Positions 37,692-46,597 of a stretch of 64,000 nt of DNA are shown one piece after another. The stretch is from assembly GCF_019049325.1 (NCBI RefSeq), contig NZ_JAGMUO010000032.1, forward strand, positions 32,778-96,777, written 5' to 3'. Position 1 is the first letter of the stretch. Each line of letters begins with the position of its first letter. Origin of the DNA: Streptomyces sp. AC512_CC834 (GTDB lineage Bacteria; Actinomycetota; Actinomycetes; Streptomycetales; Streptomycetaceae). The notes below the pieces were generated by a model, which worked only from the letters and a program-made list of their open reading frames with translations, did not search any database and was not told the origin of the DNA. The translations under genes were made by a program, and so were the position numbers.

Positions 37692-39275
37692 GTGAACACA
37701 ACCCCACAGCCAGATCCCAAGGACCGCCCCGCGCGGCTCACCGTAGGCGTTGTCGGCGCCGGGCGCGTGGGCCCCGCGCTGGCCGCGTCCCTGCAACTCG
37801 CCGGGCACCGCCCGGTGGCCGTCTCCGGGGTCTCCGACGCCTCCAGGCGCCGCGCCGCGGCCCTGCTCCCCGGCGTGCCGCTCATGCCGCCCGCCGAGGT
37901 CCTGCGCCATGCCGAGCTGGTCCTGCTGACCGTTCCCGACGACGCCCTGCCCGGCCTGGTGACCGGGCTCGCCGAGACCGGGGCGGTGCGTCCGGGCCAG
38001 TTGCTGGCGCACACCTCCGGGCGGTACGGCGCGAGGGTCCTGGACCCCGCGCTGCGCGCCGGCGCCCTGCCGCTGGCCCTGCACCCGGCGATGACCTTCA
38101 CAGGCACCCCGGTGGACGTCCAGCGCCTGGCCGGCTGCTCCTTCGGCGTCACCGCGCCCGAAGAGCTGCGGATGGCGGCGGAGGCCCTGGTCATCGAGAT
38201 GGGCGGCGAGCCGGAGTGGATCGCCGAGGACAAGCGCCCGCTGTACCACGCCGCGCTCGCCCTGGGGGCCAACCACCTGATCACCCTGGTCGCCCAGTCC
38301 ATGGAGCTGCTGCGCACGGCCGGCGTGGAGGCCCCCGACCGGATGCTCGGCCCGCTGCTGGGCGCCTCCCTCGACAACGCCCTGCGCTCTGGTGACGCGG
38401 CCCTCACCGGCCCCGTCGCGCGCGGGGACGCGGGCACGGTCGCCGCGCACATCGTGGAGCTGCGCGCACACGCCCCGCAGGCCGTCGCCGGCTACCTGGC
38501 GATGGCCCGCGCGACCGCCGACCGGGCACTGGACCACGGGCTCCTGAAGGCCGAACTCGCCGAGGACCTGCTCGGGGTACTCGCCAACGGAACCGCGATC
38601 ACGCCCGACACGACCGGCGGCACGGGGACCCCTGGCAGTGCGGAGAGCTCTGGCAGCGCGGGCGCTCCCGACGGCACGGGGGACCCCGGCGGCGCGGGCA
38701 GCCCTGGCGGCACGGGGGCCCCTGGCGGCGCGGACGCCTCTGGCGGCACGGGGGCCCCCGGCAACACCGGCAACACCGGCAACACCGACAGCACCGGCAG
38801 CGCGGGCAGCGCGGGCAGCCCTGGCGGCGCGGGGACCCCCGGCAGCCCGGGCACCCCTGGCGGCACTGGTACCCCTGGCGGCACGGGGGCCCCTGGCAGC
38901 CCTGGCAGCTCCGGCGGCGCGGGCAGCCCTGGCGGCGCGGGGACTCCCGGCAGCACCGGGACCCCCGGCAGTGCGACCTCTGGCGGCACGGGCACGCCCG
39001 GCAACACGGGCACGCCCGGCAACACAGGCACGCCTGGCGGCGCGGGCACGCCCGGCAGCACCGGGACCCCCGGCAGTGCGGGGACCTCTGGCGGCACGGG
39101 CACGCCTGGCAACACAGGCACGCCTGGCAGCGCGGGGCCCCCTGGCGGCACCGGCACCCCCGGCAGCGCGGACAGCCCTGGCGGCACCGGCACCCCCGGC
39201 GGCACGGGGACCCCCGGCAACGCCGGCACCGAAGAGGACCCGGGCACCGACGGAGCCGAGGGAGATGCTCGATGA
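37692..39275 (+). CDS. Rossmann-like/DUF2520 protein with collagen-like C-terminal tail
   Basis: A 527-residue protein. Residues 1-300 form a Rossmann-like plus DUF2520 unit ([70 protein letters not shown]), a family resembling 6-phosphogluconate or ketopantoate-type reductases. From residue 309 to about 520 the chain consists of Gly-X-Y triplets ([19 protein letters not shown]), some 65 triplets with one codon lost in mid-array. Family members normally stop near residue 300. GTG start at 37692; stop overlaps panC by ATGA. Function probably tied to pantothenate synthesis by operon position. Confidence 0.85.
   Translation: MNTTPQPDPKDRPARLTVGVVGAGRVGPALAASLQLAGHRPVAVSGVSDASRRRAAALLPGVPLMPPAEVLRHAELVLLTVPDDALPGLVTGLAETGAVRPGQLLAHTSGRYGARVLDPALRAGALPLALHPAMTFTGTPVDVQRLAGCSFGVTAPEELRMAAEALVIEMGGEPEWIAEDKRPLYHAALALGANHLITLVAQSMELLRTAGVEAPDRMLGPLLGASLDNALRSGDAALTGPVARGDAGTVAAHIVELRAHAPQAVAGYLAMARATADRALDHGLLKAELAEDLLGVLANGTAITPDTTGGTGTPGSAESSGSAGAPDGTGDPGGAGSPGGTGAPGGADASGGTGAPGNTGNTGNTDSTGSAGSAGSPGGAGTPGSPGTPGGTGTPGGTGAPGSPGSSGGAGSPGGAGTPGSTGTPGSATSGGTGTPGNTGTPGNTGTPGGAGTPGSTGTPGSAGTSGGTGTPGNTGTPGSAGPPGGTGTPGSADSPGGTGTPGGTGTPGNAGTEEDPGTDGAEGDAR
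38616..39236 (+). repeat. Minisatellite encoding Gly-X-Y triplets
   Basis: About 620 bp of imperfect 9- and 18-bp units such as GGCACGCCCGGCAACACGGG and variants, in frame, encoding G-T-P, G-S-A, G-N-T and G-G-T triplets. Array units are more similar to each other near 39000-39130, as expected for recent slippage. One unit near 38970 lacks a Gly codon, breaking the triplet register once. Confidence 0.9.
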
Positions 39276-40291
39276 CCACCTCCACGCCTGTCCTCCTGCG
39301 TACCGCCGACGAGCTGCACGCGCGCGTGCGTCGCGGTCGTCGGGCCGTCGTGATGACCATGGGCGCCCTGCACGAGGGCCACGCCACCCTGATCCGCACG
39401 GCGCGCGCTCTGGCGGGCCCGGGCGGCGAGGTCGTCGTCACCGTCTTCGTCAACCCGCTGCAGTTCGGCGCCGGCGAGGATCTCGACCGCTACCCGCGCA
39501 CCCTGGACGCCGACCTGGGGATCGCCGGCGAGGCGGGCGCCGACGCCGTCTTCGCGCCCTCCGCCGACGAGGTCTACCCGGGCGGCGAGCCCCAGGTGCG
39601 CATCACGGCCGGCCCCATGGGCGCACGCCTGGAGGGCGCCTCCCGCCCCGGCCACTTCGACGGCATGCTCGTCGTCGTCGCCAAGATGCTCCACCTCACC
39701 CGCCCGGACCTCGCCCTCTTCGGCCAGAAGGACGCGCAGCAGCTCGCGCTGGTCCGCCGCATGGTCCGCGACCTGAACTTCGGCGTGGAGATCATCGGCG
39801 TCCCCACCATGCGCGAGGAGGACGGCCTGGCCCTGTCCAGCCGCAACCGCTACCTCTCGACGCGGGAACGCCGTACCGCCCTCGCGCTCTCGCAGGCGCT
39901 CTTCGCCGGCCTGGACCGGCACGCGGCGCAGGAGGCGCTGTGCGCGCGGGCCCGCGAAGTGCCGGCCACCCAGGCACGCGCCGAGGCCCTCAGCGCCCTG
40001 GGCGAGTCCCGCGCGGCGGCCGACGCCCACGCCGTCGCCACGTCCGTCCCGGGCAGTGCCACGGCCGTCCGGGCCGCCGCCCGCCTGGTGCTGGACGACG
40101 CCACCCGCGCCGATCCGCCGCTGGAGCTGGACTACCTCGCCCTGGTCGACCCGTCCGACTTCACCGAGATCGGCGACGACCACACCGGCGATGCCGTCCT
40201 CGCCGTCGCCGCCCGGGTCGGCGCCACCCGGCTGATCGACAACGTCCCCCTGACCTTCGGAACCCTCGGAACCCTCGGAGCCGCCTCGTGA
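39272..40291 (+). CDS. panC: Pantothenate synthetase
   Basis: A 339-residue enzyme that condenses pantoate with beta-alanine using [18 protein letters not shown] (the HIGH-like signature), [36 protein letters not shown] and [11 protein letters not shown] (the KMSKS-like loop) are complete. The C-terminal part is somewhat longer than the usual 280-300 residues, with an Ala/Arg-rich insertion. ATG overlaps the upstream stop and its own stop overlaps nadB (GTGA), giving coupled translation. Confidence 0.95.
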   Translation: MTTSTPVLLRTADELHARVRRGRRAVVMTMGALHEGHATLIRTARALAGPGGEVVVTVFVNPLQFGAGEDLDRYPRTLDADLGIAGEAGADAVFAPSADEVYPGGEPQVRITAGPMGARLEGASRPGHFDGMLVVVAKMLHLTRPDLALFGQKDAQQLALVRRMVRDLNFGVEIIGVPTMREEDGLALSSRNRYLSTRERRTALALSQALFAGLDRHAAQEALCARAREVPATQARAEALSALGESRAAADAHAVATSVPGSATAVRAAARLVLDDATRADPPLELDYLALVDPSDFTEIGDDHTGDAVLAVAARVGATRLIDNVPLTFGTLGTLGAAS

Positions 40292-42042
40292 CCAGCACAG
40301 GCATACGACTGCACGCCCCCGCGCCCGGCTGGGCCCTCGCCGCGGACGTGGTCGTCGTCGGCTCCGGCGTCGCGGGCCTCACCGCGGCCCTGCGCTGCGA
40401 GGCCGCGGGCCTGCGGACGGTCGTCGTCACCAAGGCCCGCCTCGACGACGGCTCCACCCGCTGGGCGCAGGGCGGCATCGCCGCGGCACTCGGCGAGGGC
40501 GACACCCCCGAGCAGCACCTGGACGACACCCTGGTCGCCGGCGCGGGCCTGTGCGACGAGGAAGCGGTCCGCATCCTGGTCACCGAGGGCCCCGACGCCG
40601 TACGCCGCCTCATCGCGACCGGCGCGCACTTCGACGAGTCCACCGAGGGCGGCCTGGCCCTCACCCGCGAGGGCGGCCACCACCGCCGCCGCATCGCCCA
40701 CGCGGGCGGCGACGCCACGGGCGCGGAGATCTCCCGCGCCCTGGTGGAGGCGGTACGCGCGCGTGGCGTCCGCACCGTCGAGAACGCCCTGGTCCTCGAC
40801 CTCCTCACGGACGCCGAGGGCCGCACCGCCGGCGTCACCCTGCACGTCATGGGCGAGGGCCAGCACGACGGCGTAGGGGCCGTACACGCCCCCGCGGTGG
40901 TCCTGGCGACCGGCGGCATGGGCCAGGTCTTCTCGGCGACGACGAACCCCTCCGTCTCGACCGGCGACGGCGTCGCACTCGCCCTGCGCGCGGGCGCCGA
41001 GGTGAGCGACCTCGAGTTCGTGCAGTTCCACCCCACGGTCCTGTTCCTGGGTCCGGACGCCGAGGGCCAGCAGCCGCTGGTCTCCGAGGCGGTACGCGGC
41101 GAGGGCGCCCACCTGGTGGACGCGGACGGCGTGCGCTTCATGCTGGGACAGCACGAACTGGCCGAACTGGCCCCCCGCGACATCGTCGCCAAGGGCATCA
41201 CGCGCCGCATGCAGGAAAAGGGCGCCCAGCACATGTACCTGGACGCCCGCCACTTCGGCGCGGCGATGTGGGAGCGGCGCTTCCCCACGATCCTCGCCGC
41301 CTGCCGCACGCACGGCATCGACCCGGTCACCGAGCCGGTCCCCGTCGCCCCGGCCGCCCACTACGCCTCCGGGGGCGTCCGCACCGACCCCCACGGCCGT
41401 ACGACGGTCCCCGGCCTGTACGCGTGCGGCGAGGTCGCCTGCACGGGCGTGCACGGCGCCAACCGCCTGGCCTCCAACTCCCTCCTCGAGGGCCTGGTCT
41501 ACGCCGAACGCATCGCGGCAGACGTCGCCGCAGATGTCGCGCCGGGCCACGCGGACGACACCCTCCACACCCTCCACGCGCGCGTGCCCGCCCCCCTCCC
41601 GCGCCCGGCCCATCCGGCGCACCCGCTCCTCCCGCCCGAGGCCCGCCTAACGATTCAGCGGATCATGACCGAGGGCGCGGGCGTCCTGCGCTCCGCCGAG
41701 TCCCTCACCCGGGCGGCCGACCGACTGCACCGCCTGCACACCGAGGCCCGCGAGGCCCTGCACGAGCACGGCAAGACGTCCGAGCCGGGCGTCGACACCT
41801 GGGAGGCCACCAACCTCCTGTGCGTGGCCCGCGTCCTGGTGGCCGCGGCGGCACGGCGCGAGGAGACCCGCGGCTGCCACTGGCGCGAGGACCGCGCGGA
41901 CCGCGACGACACGACGTGGCGCCGCCACATCGTCGTACGGCTGAACCCGGACCGGACCCTCGCCGTGCACACCACGGACACGCCAGAATTCCCCCCGACC
42001 GTCCACGGCGCCCAGCCGACGCACCGTCCCCAGGAGCAGTGA
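40288..42042 (+). CDS. nadB: L-aspartate oxidase
   Basis: A 584-residue flavoprotein that oxidises aspartate to iminoaspartate, the first step of de novo NAD synthesis. The FAD-binding [11 protein letters not shown] is near the N terminus; [31 protein letters not shown] (active-site arginine region), FVQFHPTVL and [29 protein letters not shown] follow. GTG at 40288 overlaps panC. NadA, the partner quinolinate synthase, is not in the window, so it must be encoded elsewhere. Confidence 0.94.
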   Translation: MTSTGIRLHAPAPGWALAADVVVVGSGVAGLTAALRCEAAGLRTVVVTKARLDDGSTRWAQGGIAAALGEGDTPEQHLDDTLVAGAGLCDEEAVRILVTEGPDAVRRLIATGAHFDESTEGGLALTREGGHHRRRIAHAGGDATGAEISRALVEAVRARGVRTVENALVLDLLTDAEGRTAGVTLHVMGEGQHDGVGAVHAPAVVLATGGMGQVFSATTNPSVSTGDGVALALRAGAEVSDLEFVQFHPTVLFLGPDAEGQQPLVSEAVRGEGAHLVDADGVRFMLGQHELAELAPRDIVAKGITRRMQEKGAQHMYLDARHFGAAMWERRFPTILAACRTHGIDPVTEPVPVAPAAHYASGGVRTDPHGRTTVPGLYACGEVACTGVHGANRLASNSLLEGLVYAERIAADVAADVAPGHADDTLHTLHARVPAPLPRPAHPAHPLLPPEARLTIQRIMTEGAGVLRSAESLTRAADRLHRLHTEAREALHEHGKTSEPGVDTWEATNLLCVARVLVAAAARREETRGCHWREDRADRDDTTWRRHIVVRLNPDRTLAVHTTDTPEFPPTVHGAQPTHRPQEQ

Positions 42043-42047
42043 CAGCA

Positions 42048-43067
42048 GTGAACCCCTCCGGCCCCTCGGACCCCTCCGACCGCTCCGAACTTCCCCTCGC
42101 CTCCGGCGGAGGCTGCGGCGACGGCTGCGCCTGCGGCGCGGAAACCGAAGCGGAAACCGAAGAAGACACCTACATGGAGTGCGGCCTCGACCCCGCGCTC
42201 GCGGCACTCCTCCTGGACACCGGGCTCGACCCGGTGGAGGTCGAGGACATCGCGAACGTCGCCATCCAGGAGGACCTGGCGGGCGGCGTGGACGTGACGA
42301 CGGTCGCGACCATCCCCGAGGACGCGGTGGCCACGGCCGACTTCACCGCACGCGAGGCGGGCACGGTGGCCGGTCTCAGGGTCGCCGAGGCGGTGCTGTC
42401 GATCGTCTGCACGGACGAGTTCGAGGTGGAGCGCCACGTCGAGGACGGCGACCGCGTGGAGGCCGGCCAGAAGCTCCTCTCCGTGACCACCCGCACCCGC
42501 GACATCCTCACCGCCGAACGCAGCGCGCTGAACCTCCTGTGCCGCATGTCGGGCATCGCGACGGCCACGCGCGCGTGGGCGGACGTCCTGGACGGCACGA
42601 AGGCCAAGGTCCGCGACACCCGCAAGACGACGCCCGGCCTGCGCAGCCTGGAGAAGTTCGCGGTCCGCTGCGGCGGCGGCGTCAACCACCGCATGTCCCT
42701 CTCGGACGCGGCGCTGGTGAAGGACAACCACGTGGTGGCCGCCGGCGGCGTGGCAGCGGCCTTCCAGGCCGTGCGCGAACACTTCCCCGACGTGCCCATC
42801 GAGGTCGAGGTCGACACCCTGCACCAGCTTCGCGAGGTGGTGGACGCGGGCGCCGACCTGATCCTGGTGGACAACTTCACGCCCCAGGAGTGCGAGGAGG
42901 CGGTGGCCCTCGTCGCGGGCCGCGCCGCGCTGGAGGCCTCGGGCCGCCTCACCCTCGTCAGCGCCAAGGCGTACGCCGACACGGGCGTCGACTACCTGGC
43001 CGTGGGGGCCCTCACCCACAGCTCCCCCATCCTGGACATCGGGCTCGACCTGCGAGCGGCGGAGTAG
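42048..43067 (+). CDS. nadC: Nicotinate-nucleotide diphosphorylase (carboxylating)
   Basis: A 339-residue quinolinate phosphoribosyltransferase. The core begins at about residue 43 (MECGLDPALAALLLDTGL) and contains EDLAGGVDVTTVATIPEDA, ERSALNLLCRMSGIATAT, DTRKTTPGLRSLEKFAVRCGGGVNHRMSLSDAALVKDNHV and VEVEVDTLHQL. The first 42 residues are an unusual Ser/Pro then Cys-rich leader (SGGGCGDGCACGAETEAETEEDT). GTG 42048 has AGGAG eleven bases upstream; a GTG at 42039 overlapping nadB and the ATG at 42174 are alternatives, the latter giving the canonical family length. Third NAD/pantothenate gene of the operon. Confidence 0.93.
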   Translation: MNPSGPSDPSDRSELPLASGGGCGDGCACGAETEAETEEDTYMECGLDPALAALLLDTGLDPVEVEDIANVAIQEDLAGGVDVTTVATIPEDAVATADFTAREAGTVAGLRVAEAVLSIVCTDEFEVERHVEDGDRVEAGQKLLSVTTRTRDILTAERSALNLLCRMSGIATATRAWADVLDGTKAKVRDTRKTTPGLRSLEKFAVRCGGGVNHRMSLSDAALVKDNHVVAAGGVAAAFQAVREHFPDVPIEVEVDTLHQLREVVDAGADLILVDNFTPQECEEAVALVAGRAALEASGRLTLVSAKAYADTGVDYLAVGALTHSSPILDIGLDLRAAE

Positions 43068-43072
43068 AACCC

Positions 43073-43870
43073 ATGCTGCTGACGATCGACGTAGGCAACA
43101 CGCACACCGTCCTGGGCCTCTTCGACGGCGAGGACATCGTCGAGCACTGGCGCATCTCCACGGACTCGCGCCGTACGGCCGACGAGCTGGCGGTCCTCCT
43201 CCAGGGCCTGATGGGCATGCACCCGCTCCTCGGCGACGAGCTGGGCGACGGCATCGACGGCATCGCCATCTGCGCGACGGTCCCCTCGGTGCTGCACGAG
43301 CTGCGCGAGGTGACCCGCCGCTACTACGGCGACGTCCCCGCGGTCCTGGTCGAACCGGGCGTCAAGACGGGCGTCCCGATCCTCACCGACCACCCCAAGG
43401 AGGTCGGCGCCGACCGCATCATCAACGCGGTCGCCGCGGTGGAGCTGTACGGCGGTCCGGCGATCGTCGTGGACTTCGGCACGGCGACGACGTTCGACGC
43501 GGTCAGCGCGCGCGGGGAGTACATCGGCGGCGTCATCGCCCCCGGCATCGAGATCTCGGTCGAGGCGCTCGGCGTCAAGGGCGCCCAGCTCCGCAAGATC
43601 GAGGTGGCCAGGCCGCGCAGCGTGATCGGCAAGAACACGGTCGAGGCGATGCAGTCCGGCATCGTGTACGGCTTCGCCGGCCAGGTCGACGGGGTCGTCA
43701 ACCGCATGGCCCGCGAACTGGCCACCGACCCCGACGACGTCACGGTCATCGCGACGGGCGGGCTCGCGCCGATGGTGCTGGGCGAGTCCTCGGTCATCGA
43801 CGAACACGAGCCGTGGCTGACGCTGATCGGACTCCGCCTGGTCTACGAACGCAACGTGTCCCGCATGTAG
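43073..43870 (+). CDS. coaX: Type III pantothenate kinase
   Basis: A 265-residue ASKHA-fold kinase that phosphorylates pantothenate in the first step of coenzyme A synthesis. TIDVGNTHTVLGLFDGED is the phosphate-binding PHOSPHATE-1 motif, VVDFGTATTFDAV the second, and GADRIINAVAAVELYG and GGVIAPGIEISVEAL are characteristic of CoaX. The gene starts five bases after the nadC stop and closes the panC-nadB-nadC-coaX operon. Confidence 0.95.
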   Translation: MLLTIDVGNTHTVLGLFDGEDIVEHWRISTDSRRTADELAVLLQGLMGMHPLLGDELGDGIDGIAICATVPSVLHELREVTRRYYGDVPAVLVEPGVKTGVPILTDHPKEVGADRIINAVAAVELYGGPAIVVDFGTATTFDAVSARGEYIGGVIAPGIEISVEALGVKGAQLRKIEVARPRSVIGKNTVEAMQSGIVYGFAGQVDGVVNRMARELATDPDDVTVIATGGLAPMVLGESSVIDEHEPWLTLIGLRLVYERNVSRM

Positions 43871-44051
43871 CGAGGTCGCCCCGGACCGGCGTTTCCCGGG
43901 TGGCCCGGCGTGGGGGCGGGCAGGTGGGAGACGCGGCCCGGCGTGACGGGGTGCCGCTCTCTTCGGGACGCGTGCCGCCCCAGCGGCAAAGTCCCCACGC
44001 CACACCCGTCCCCTATGCCGAGTTTGTCTGATTAGCGCGTATCGTCGCCGC

Positions 44052-44678
44052 ATGCCCACGCCCTACGGACCCCGCGGCGGCATGGCGTTCGGTGCTCAGG
44101 AGCTGCGCGTGCTCCGGCGAGCCCTCGCCCTCGCCCTGAACCCCAGCCCCGTCTCGGCCCAGGAGGCCCAGGACTGCCTTCGCCTCGCAGAGTCGCTCGA
44201 CGAGGCGATGCGGGAGAGTGCCCGGCTGCGCGCCTTCCTGGTTGCCGACCTCGCCCGGTACCGCGCCGCCCTCCCCGGCACCGTCACCGGCTACCTCGCG
44301 CTCCTGGAAGAGGCACTGGGCGCCGGCCACCGCCCCGGCGCGGACGACCTCGCCGCCCTGGGCGCCCTGCGCGGCAACCCCGCCGCAGCCGCCCTCCTGG
44401 CCCGCTGCGCCCCCGGAACGTCCACGACGTCCACCACGGCCACCGTCACCGTCCCCGCCGCACGCACCCGCCTCCACGCCCTCCCCGGTGGCCGGCGGTC
44501 CGACAAGGATCCCGCGCAGAAACCCGCCCAGAAGCCGGCCCCGCACCCCGCACCGGCCTCCCCCAAGCGCCCCGTCCCCACCCCGGGCGAGGTCTTCCCG
44601 CGCCGCAAGCCGGCGGCCCCGCCCGCTCCGCCCGCCCCGCCCGCCCCCGGCTCCCGGCACCACCTCGCCGCCGGCTGA
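44052..44678 (+). CDS. Hypothetical protein with Pro/Ala-rich C terminus
   Basis: A 208-residue protein of unknown function. An alpha-helical N-terminal half (FGAQELRVLRRALALALNPSPVSAQEAQDCLRLAESLDEAMRESARLRAFL, truncated here in description) is followed by a Thr-rich linker and a Lys/Pro/Ala-rich tail ending PAPPAPPAPGSRHHLAAG. The Pro-rich tail suggests a disordered segment. The next tiny membrane gene starts 24 bases later. Confidence 0.7.
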   Translation: MPTPYGPRGGMAFGAQELRVLRRALALALNPSPVSAQEAQDCLRLAESLDEAMRESARLRAFLVADLARYRAALPGTVTGYLALLEEALGAGHRPGADDLAALGALRGNPAAAALLARCAPGTSTTSTTATVTVPAARTRLHALPGGRRSDKDPAQKPAQKPAPHPAPASPKRPVPTPGEVFPRRKPAAPPAPPAPPAPGSRHHLAAG

Positions 44679-44701
44679 CGACGCCTGGCTACCCTGGTTC
44701 C

Positions 44702-44881
44702 ATGGACTACGTCTCCGCGCTCGTGCCCCCGGCCGTCATGGCCGTGTTCTTCATCGGCCTGATCAGGGTGATCGTGAAGACCCAGGGCGGCGCCAACAAG
44801 GCCAAGGAGGACGCGGTCGTCGACGCCGCCCTCGCGCGGGCGGAGGGCGCCCGGCAGGCGTCCGCGCGCCCCGAGGCCTGA
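44702..44881 (+). CDS. Small single-pass membrane protein
   Basis: A 59-residue protein beginning MDYVSALVPPAVMAVFFIGL with one hydrophobic segment (about 5-25) and a charged cytoplasmic-type tail (KTQGGANKAKEDAVVDAALARAEGARQ). Similar tiny proteins are common in streptomycetes. It is shorter than the usual ORF cut-off. Function unknown; probably co-transcribed with the gene upstream. Confidence 0.65.
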   Translation: MDYVSALVPPAVMAVFFIGLIRVIVKTQGGANKAKEDAVVDAALARAEGARQASARPEA

Positions 44882-45055
44882 CGGCCCGGCGGCCTGGCGG
44901 CCCGACCGGGTCCGTCCCGGCGCACACCCCGCGTACGACTCCCGCATCCCGTATCCGTATCCCGCGCGGAGTCGTGCGCCCCTTTTGTGCCCGTTTGCCA
45001 GCAAAAGCGCACGTCCGGCACGCGATCGACCCCATCTCCCACTATCGTTCGAAGC

Positions 45056-45466
45056 GTGCCTCGCCCATTGGGAGAACTCGAAGACTCGGTCATGACGAGG
45101 GTGTGGAAGTGGAACCGCCCCGTGACCGTTCGAGAAGTCCTGGAAGACCTGCAACAGGAACGGTCCATCGCGTACACCACCGTGATGACCGTTTTGGACA
45201 ATCTCCATCAGAAGGGCTGGGTGCGCCGCGAGTCGGAAGGCCGGGCCTATCGATATGAGGCGGTCTCCACTCGCGCCGCCTACGCCGCCGCCCTCATGAA
45301 CGACGCCTGGTCCCAGAGCGACAACCCCGCCGCCGCCCTCATCGCCTTCTTCGGCATGATGAGCGAGGAACAGCGTCAGGCGCTCAGAGACGCCATCCGC
45401 ATCGTGCAGGGGCCGGAAACCCCCGCGCCGGGCCCCGACGCCGTACCGGACGGCGGCGAGCGATAG
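45056..45466 (+). CDS. BlaI/MecI/CopY family transcriptional regulator
   Basis: A 136-residue winged-helix repressor of the BlaI family: LGELEDSVMTRVWKWNRPVTVREVLEDL, SIAYTTVMTVLDNLHQKGWVRRESEGRAYRY. The C-terminal region (DNPAAALIAFFGMMSEEQRQALRDAI) corresponds to the dimerisation and protease-cleaved part of BlaI. No BlaR-type sensor protease gene is adjacent. GTG 45056. Regulon is unknown; members of this type occur as orphan regulators in actinobacteria. Confidence 0.88.
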   Translation: MPRPLGELEDSVMTRVWKWNRPVTVREVLEDLQQERSIAYTTVMTVLDNLHQKGWVRRESEGRAYRYEAVSTRAAYAAALMNDAWSQSDNPAAALIAFFGMMSEEQRQALRDAIRIVQGPETPAPGPDAVPDGGER

Positions 45467-45475
45467 CGTCCCCAC

Positions 45476-45985
45476 ATGTCAAATGCCATCAGCGTCCGGC
45501 GGGCCCGCACCAGGGATGTCCCGGACGTGCGCCGGCTCCTCGACACGTACGTCCGAGACCGCATCCTGCTCGACAAAGCGATGGTGACGCTTTACGAGAG
45601 CATCCAGGAGTTCTGGGTCGCGGAACGGGACGACAACGCCGAGGTGGTCGGCTGCGGCGCCCTGCACGTGATGTGGGAAGACCTCGCGGAAGTGCGGACT
45701 CTCGGGGTGAAGCCCGGCCTGAAGGGCGCGGGCGTCGGACATCAGTTGCTGGAGAAGTTGCTGGACACGGCCCGCTGGCTCGGTGTTCGCCGCGTTTTCT
45801 GTCTGACCTTCGAAGTGGACTTCTTCAGCAAGCACGGCTTCGTGGAGATCGGGGAGACGCCGGTCGACACCGATGTGTACGCGGAGCTGCTGCGTTCCTA
45901 TGACGAGGGCGTTGCGGAGTTCCTGGGTCTCGAACGAGTGAAACCGAACACCTTGGGCAACAGTCGGATGCTTCTGCACCTGTGA
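45476..45985 (+). CDS. argA: Amino-acid N-acetyltransferase (short N-acetylglutamate synthase)
   Basis: A 169-residue GNAT-family enzyme. ISVRRARTRDVPDVRRLLDTYV, VVGCGALHVMWEDLAEVRTLGVKP, GAGVGHQLLEKLLDTARWLGVRRVFCLTFEVDFFSKHGFVEIG match the short, stand-alone N-acetylglutamate synthase (S-NAGS) of actinobacteria, which starts arginine synthesis from glutamate and acetyl-CoA. The acetyl-CoA loop is the G-x-G-x-G-H stretch. Lies ten bases after the BlaI-like gene. Confidence 0.85.
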   Translation: MSNAISVRRARTRDVPDVRRLLDTYVRDRILLDKAMVTLYESIQEFWVAERDDNAEVVGCGALHVMWEDLAEVRTLGVKPGLKGAGVGHQLLEKLLDTARWLGVRRVFCLTFEVDFFSKHGFVEIGETPVDTDVYAELLRSYDEGVAEFLGLERVKPNTLGNSRMLLHL

Positions 45986-46106
45986 TCGGCCGCCAGCGGT
46001 GGCATCCGCGGGACCTCGCACTCCTTCGCCAGGTTTATTCCACCGACAGACCCTGCGCGGGTTCCCTATGTCCGAAACGCGCATGTTTCCGGCCCGGAGA
46101 CGGACC

Positions 46107-46127
46107 GGAGACCGACTACCGGTCTCC
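46107..46127. terminator. Stem-loop after argA, ahead of lsr2
   Basis: GGAGACCG (46107-46114) pairs with CGGTCTCC (46120-46127) over a 5-base ACTAC loop. A T-rich stretch (TTTGTGTTTTT) begins about ten bases later. It could end argA transcription or form part of the lsr2 leader. Confidence 0.45.
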
Positions 46128-46164
46128 GCCGAGGGTTTGTGTTTTTCCGGCAAAAGCGGTTTGC

Positions 46165-46194
46165 TTTCCGGCGTAGTGCAGTACTGCATATAAC
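46165..46194 (+). promoter_or_regulatory. Candidate lsr2 promoter with 12-bp palindrome
   Basis: TATAAC (46189-46194) is a near-consensus -10. The spacer contains the perfect palindrome TGCAGTACTGCA (46177-46188), a plausible operator. TTTCCG (46165-46170) is a weak -35 with an 18-bp spacer. The region is AT-richer than its neighbours, which would also suit Lsr2 autoregulation. Confidence 0.45.
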
Positions 46195-46261
46195 AAGGGA
46201 CGGCGATACGGCGGATGCCGGCGGACCTCCGGCCCTCAAGTTATCGATGAAAGGAAATCCG

Positions 46262-46597
46262 GTGGCACAGAAGGTTCAGGTCCTTCTTGTCGATGACCTC
46301 GACGGTGGCGAGGCAGACGAGACCGTGACGTTCGCACTGGACGGCAAGACCTACGAGATCGACCTCACCACCGCCAACGCGGACAAGCTCCGTGGTCTTC
46401 TCGATCCGTATCTGAAGGGTGGCCGTCGTACCGGGGGCCGTGCCTCGGGTGGGCGCGGCAAGGCACGCGCCGCCTCCGGCGGCAGCCAGGACACCGCGGC
46501 GATCCGCGCCTGGGCGAAGGAGAACGGCCACGAGGTCAACGACCGCGGCCGTGTTCCCGCGAAGGTGCGCGAGGCGTACGAGCGGGCCAACGGCTGA
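46262..46597 (+). CDS. lsr2: Lsr2 nucleoid-associated protein
   Basis: A 111-residue Lsr2 (H-NS-like xenogeneic silencer). The N-terminal oligomerisation domain starts AQKVQVLLVDDLDGGEADETVTFALDGKTYEIDLT, and the C-terminal AT-hook-like domain contains the DNA-binding RGR (VNDRGRVPAKVREAY). The GTG at 46262 follows AAAGGAAA. It binds AT-rich, often horizontally acquired DNA, silencing it. Located just before clpC, with one minus-strand gene between. Confidence 0.95.
   Translation: MAQKVQVLLVDDLDGGEADETVTFALDGKTYEIDLTTANADKLRGLLDPYLKGGRRTGGRASGGRGKARAASGGSQDTAAIRAWAKENGHEVNDRGRVPAKVREAYERANG

Noticed and set aside
38616..39236. CRISPR-like reading of the dense GC repeat
   Set aside because: Units are contiguous and encode Gly-X-Y in frame, with no spacers.
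38638..40287. Long frame upstream of nadB, in the same frame as nadB
   Set aside because: It is antisense-like reading through the collagen array and panC; the nadB family begins at the GTG overlapping the panC stop.
45999..46193. 64-codon frame between argA and lsr2
   Set aside because: No ribosome binding site, and it covers the stem-loop and palindrome of the lsr2 upstream region.
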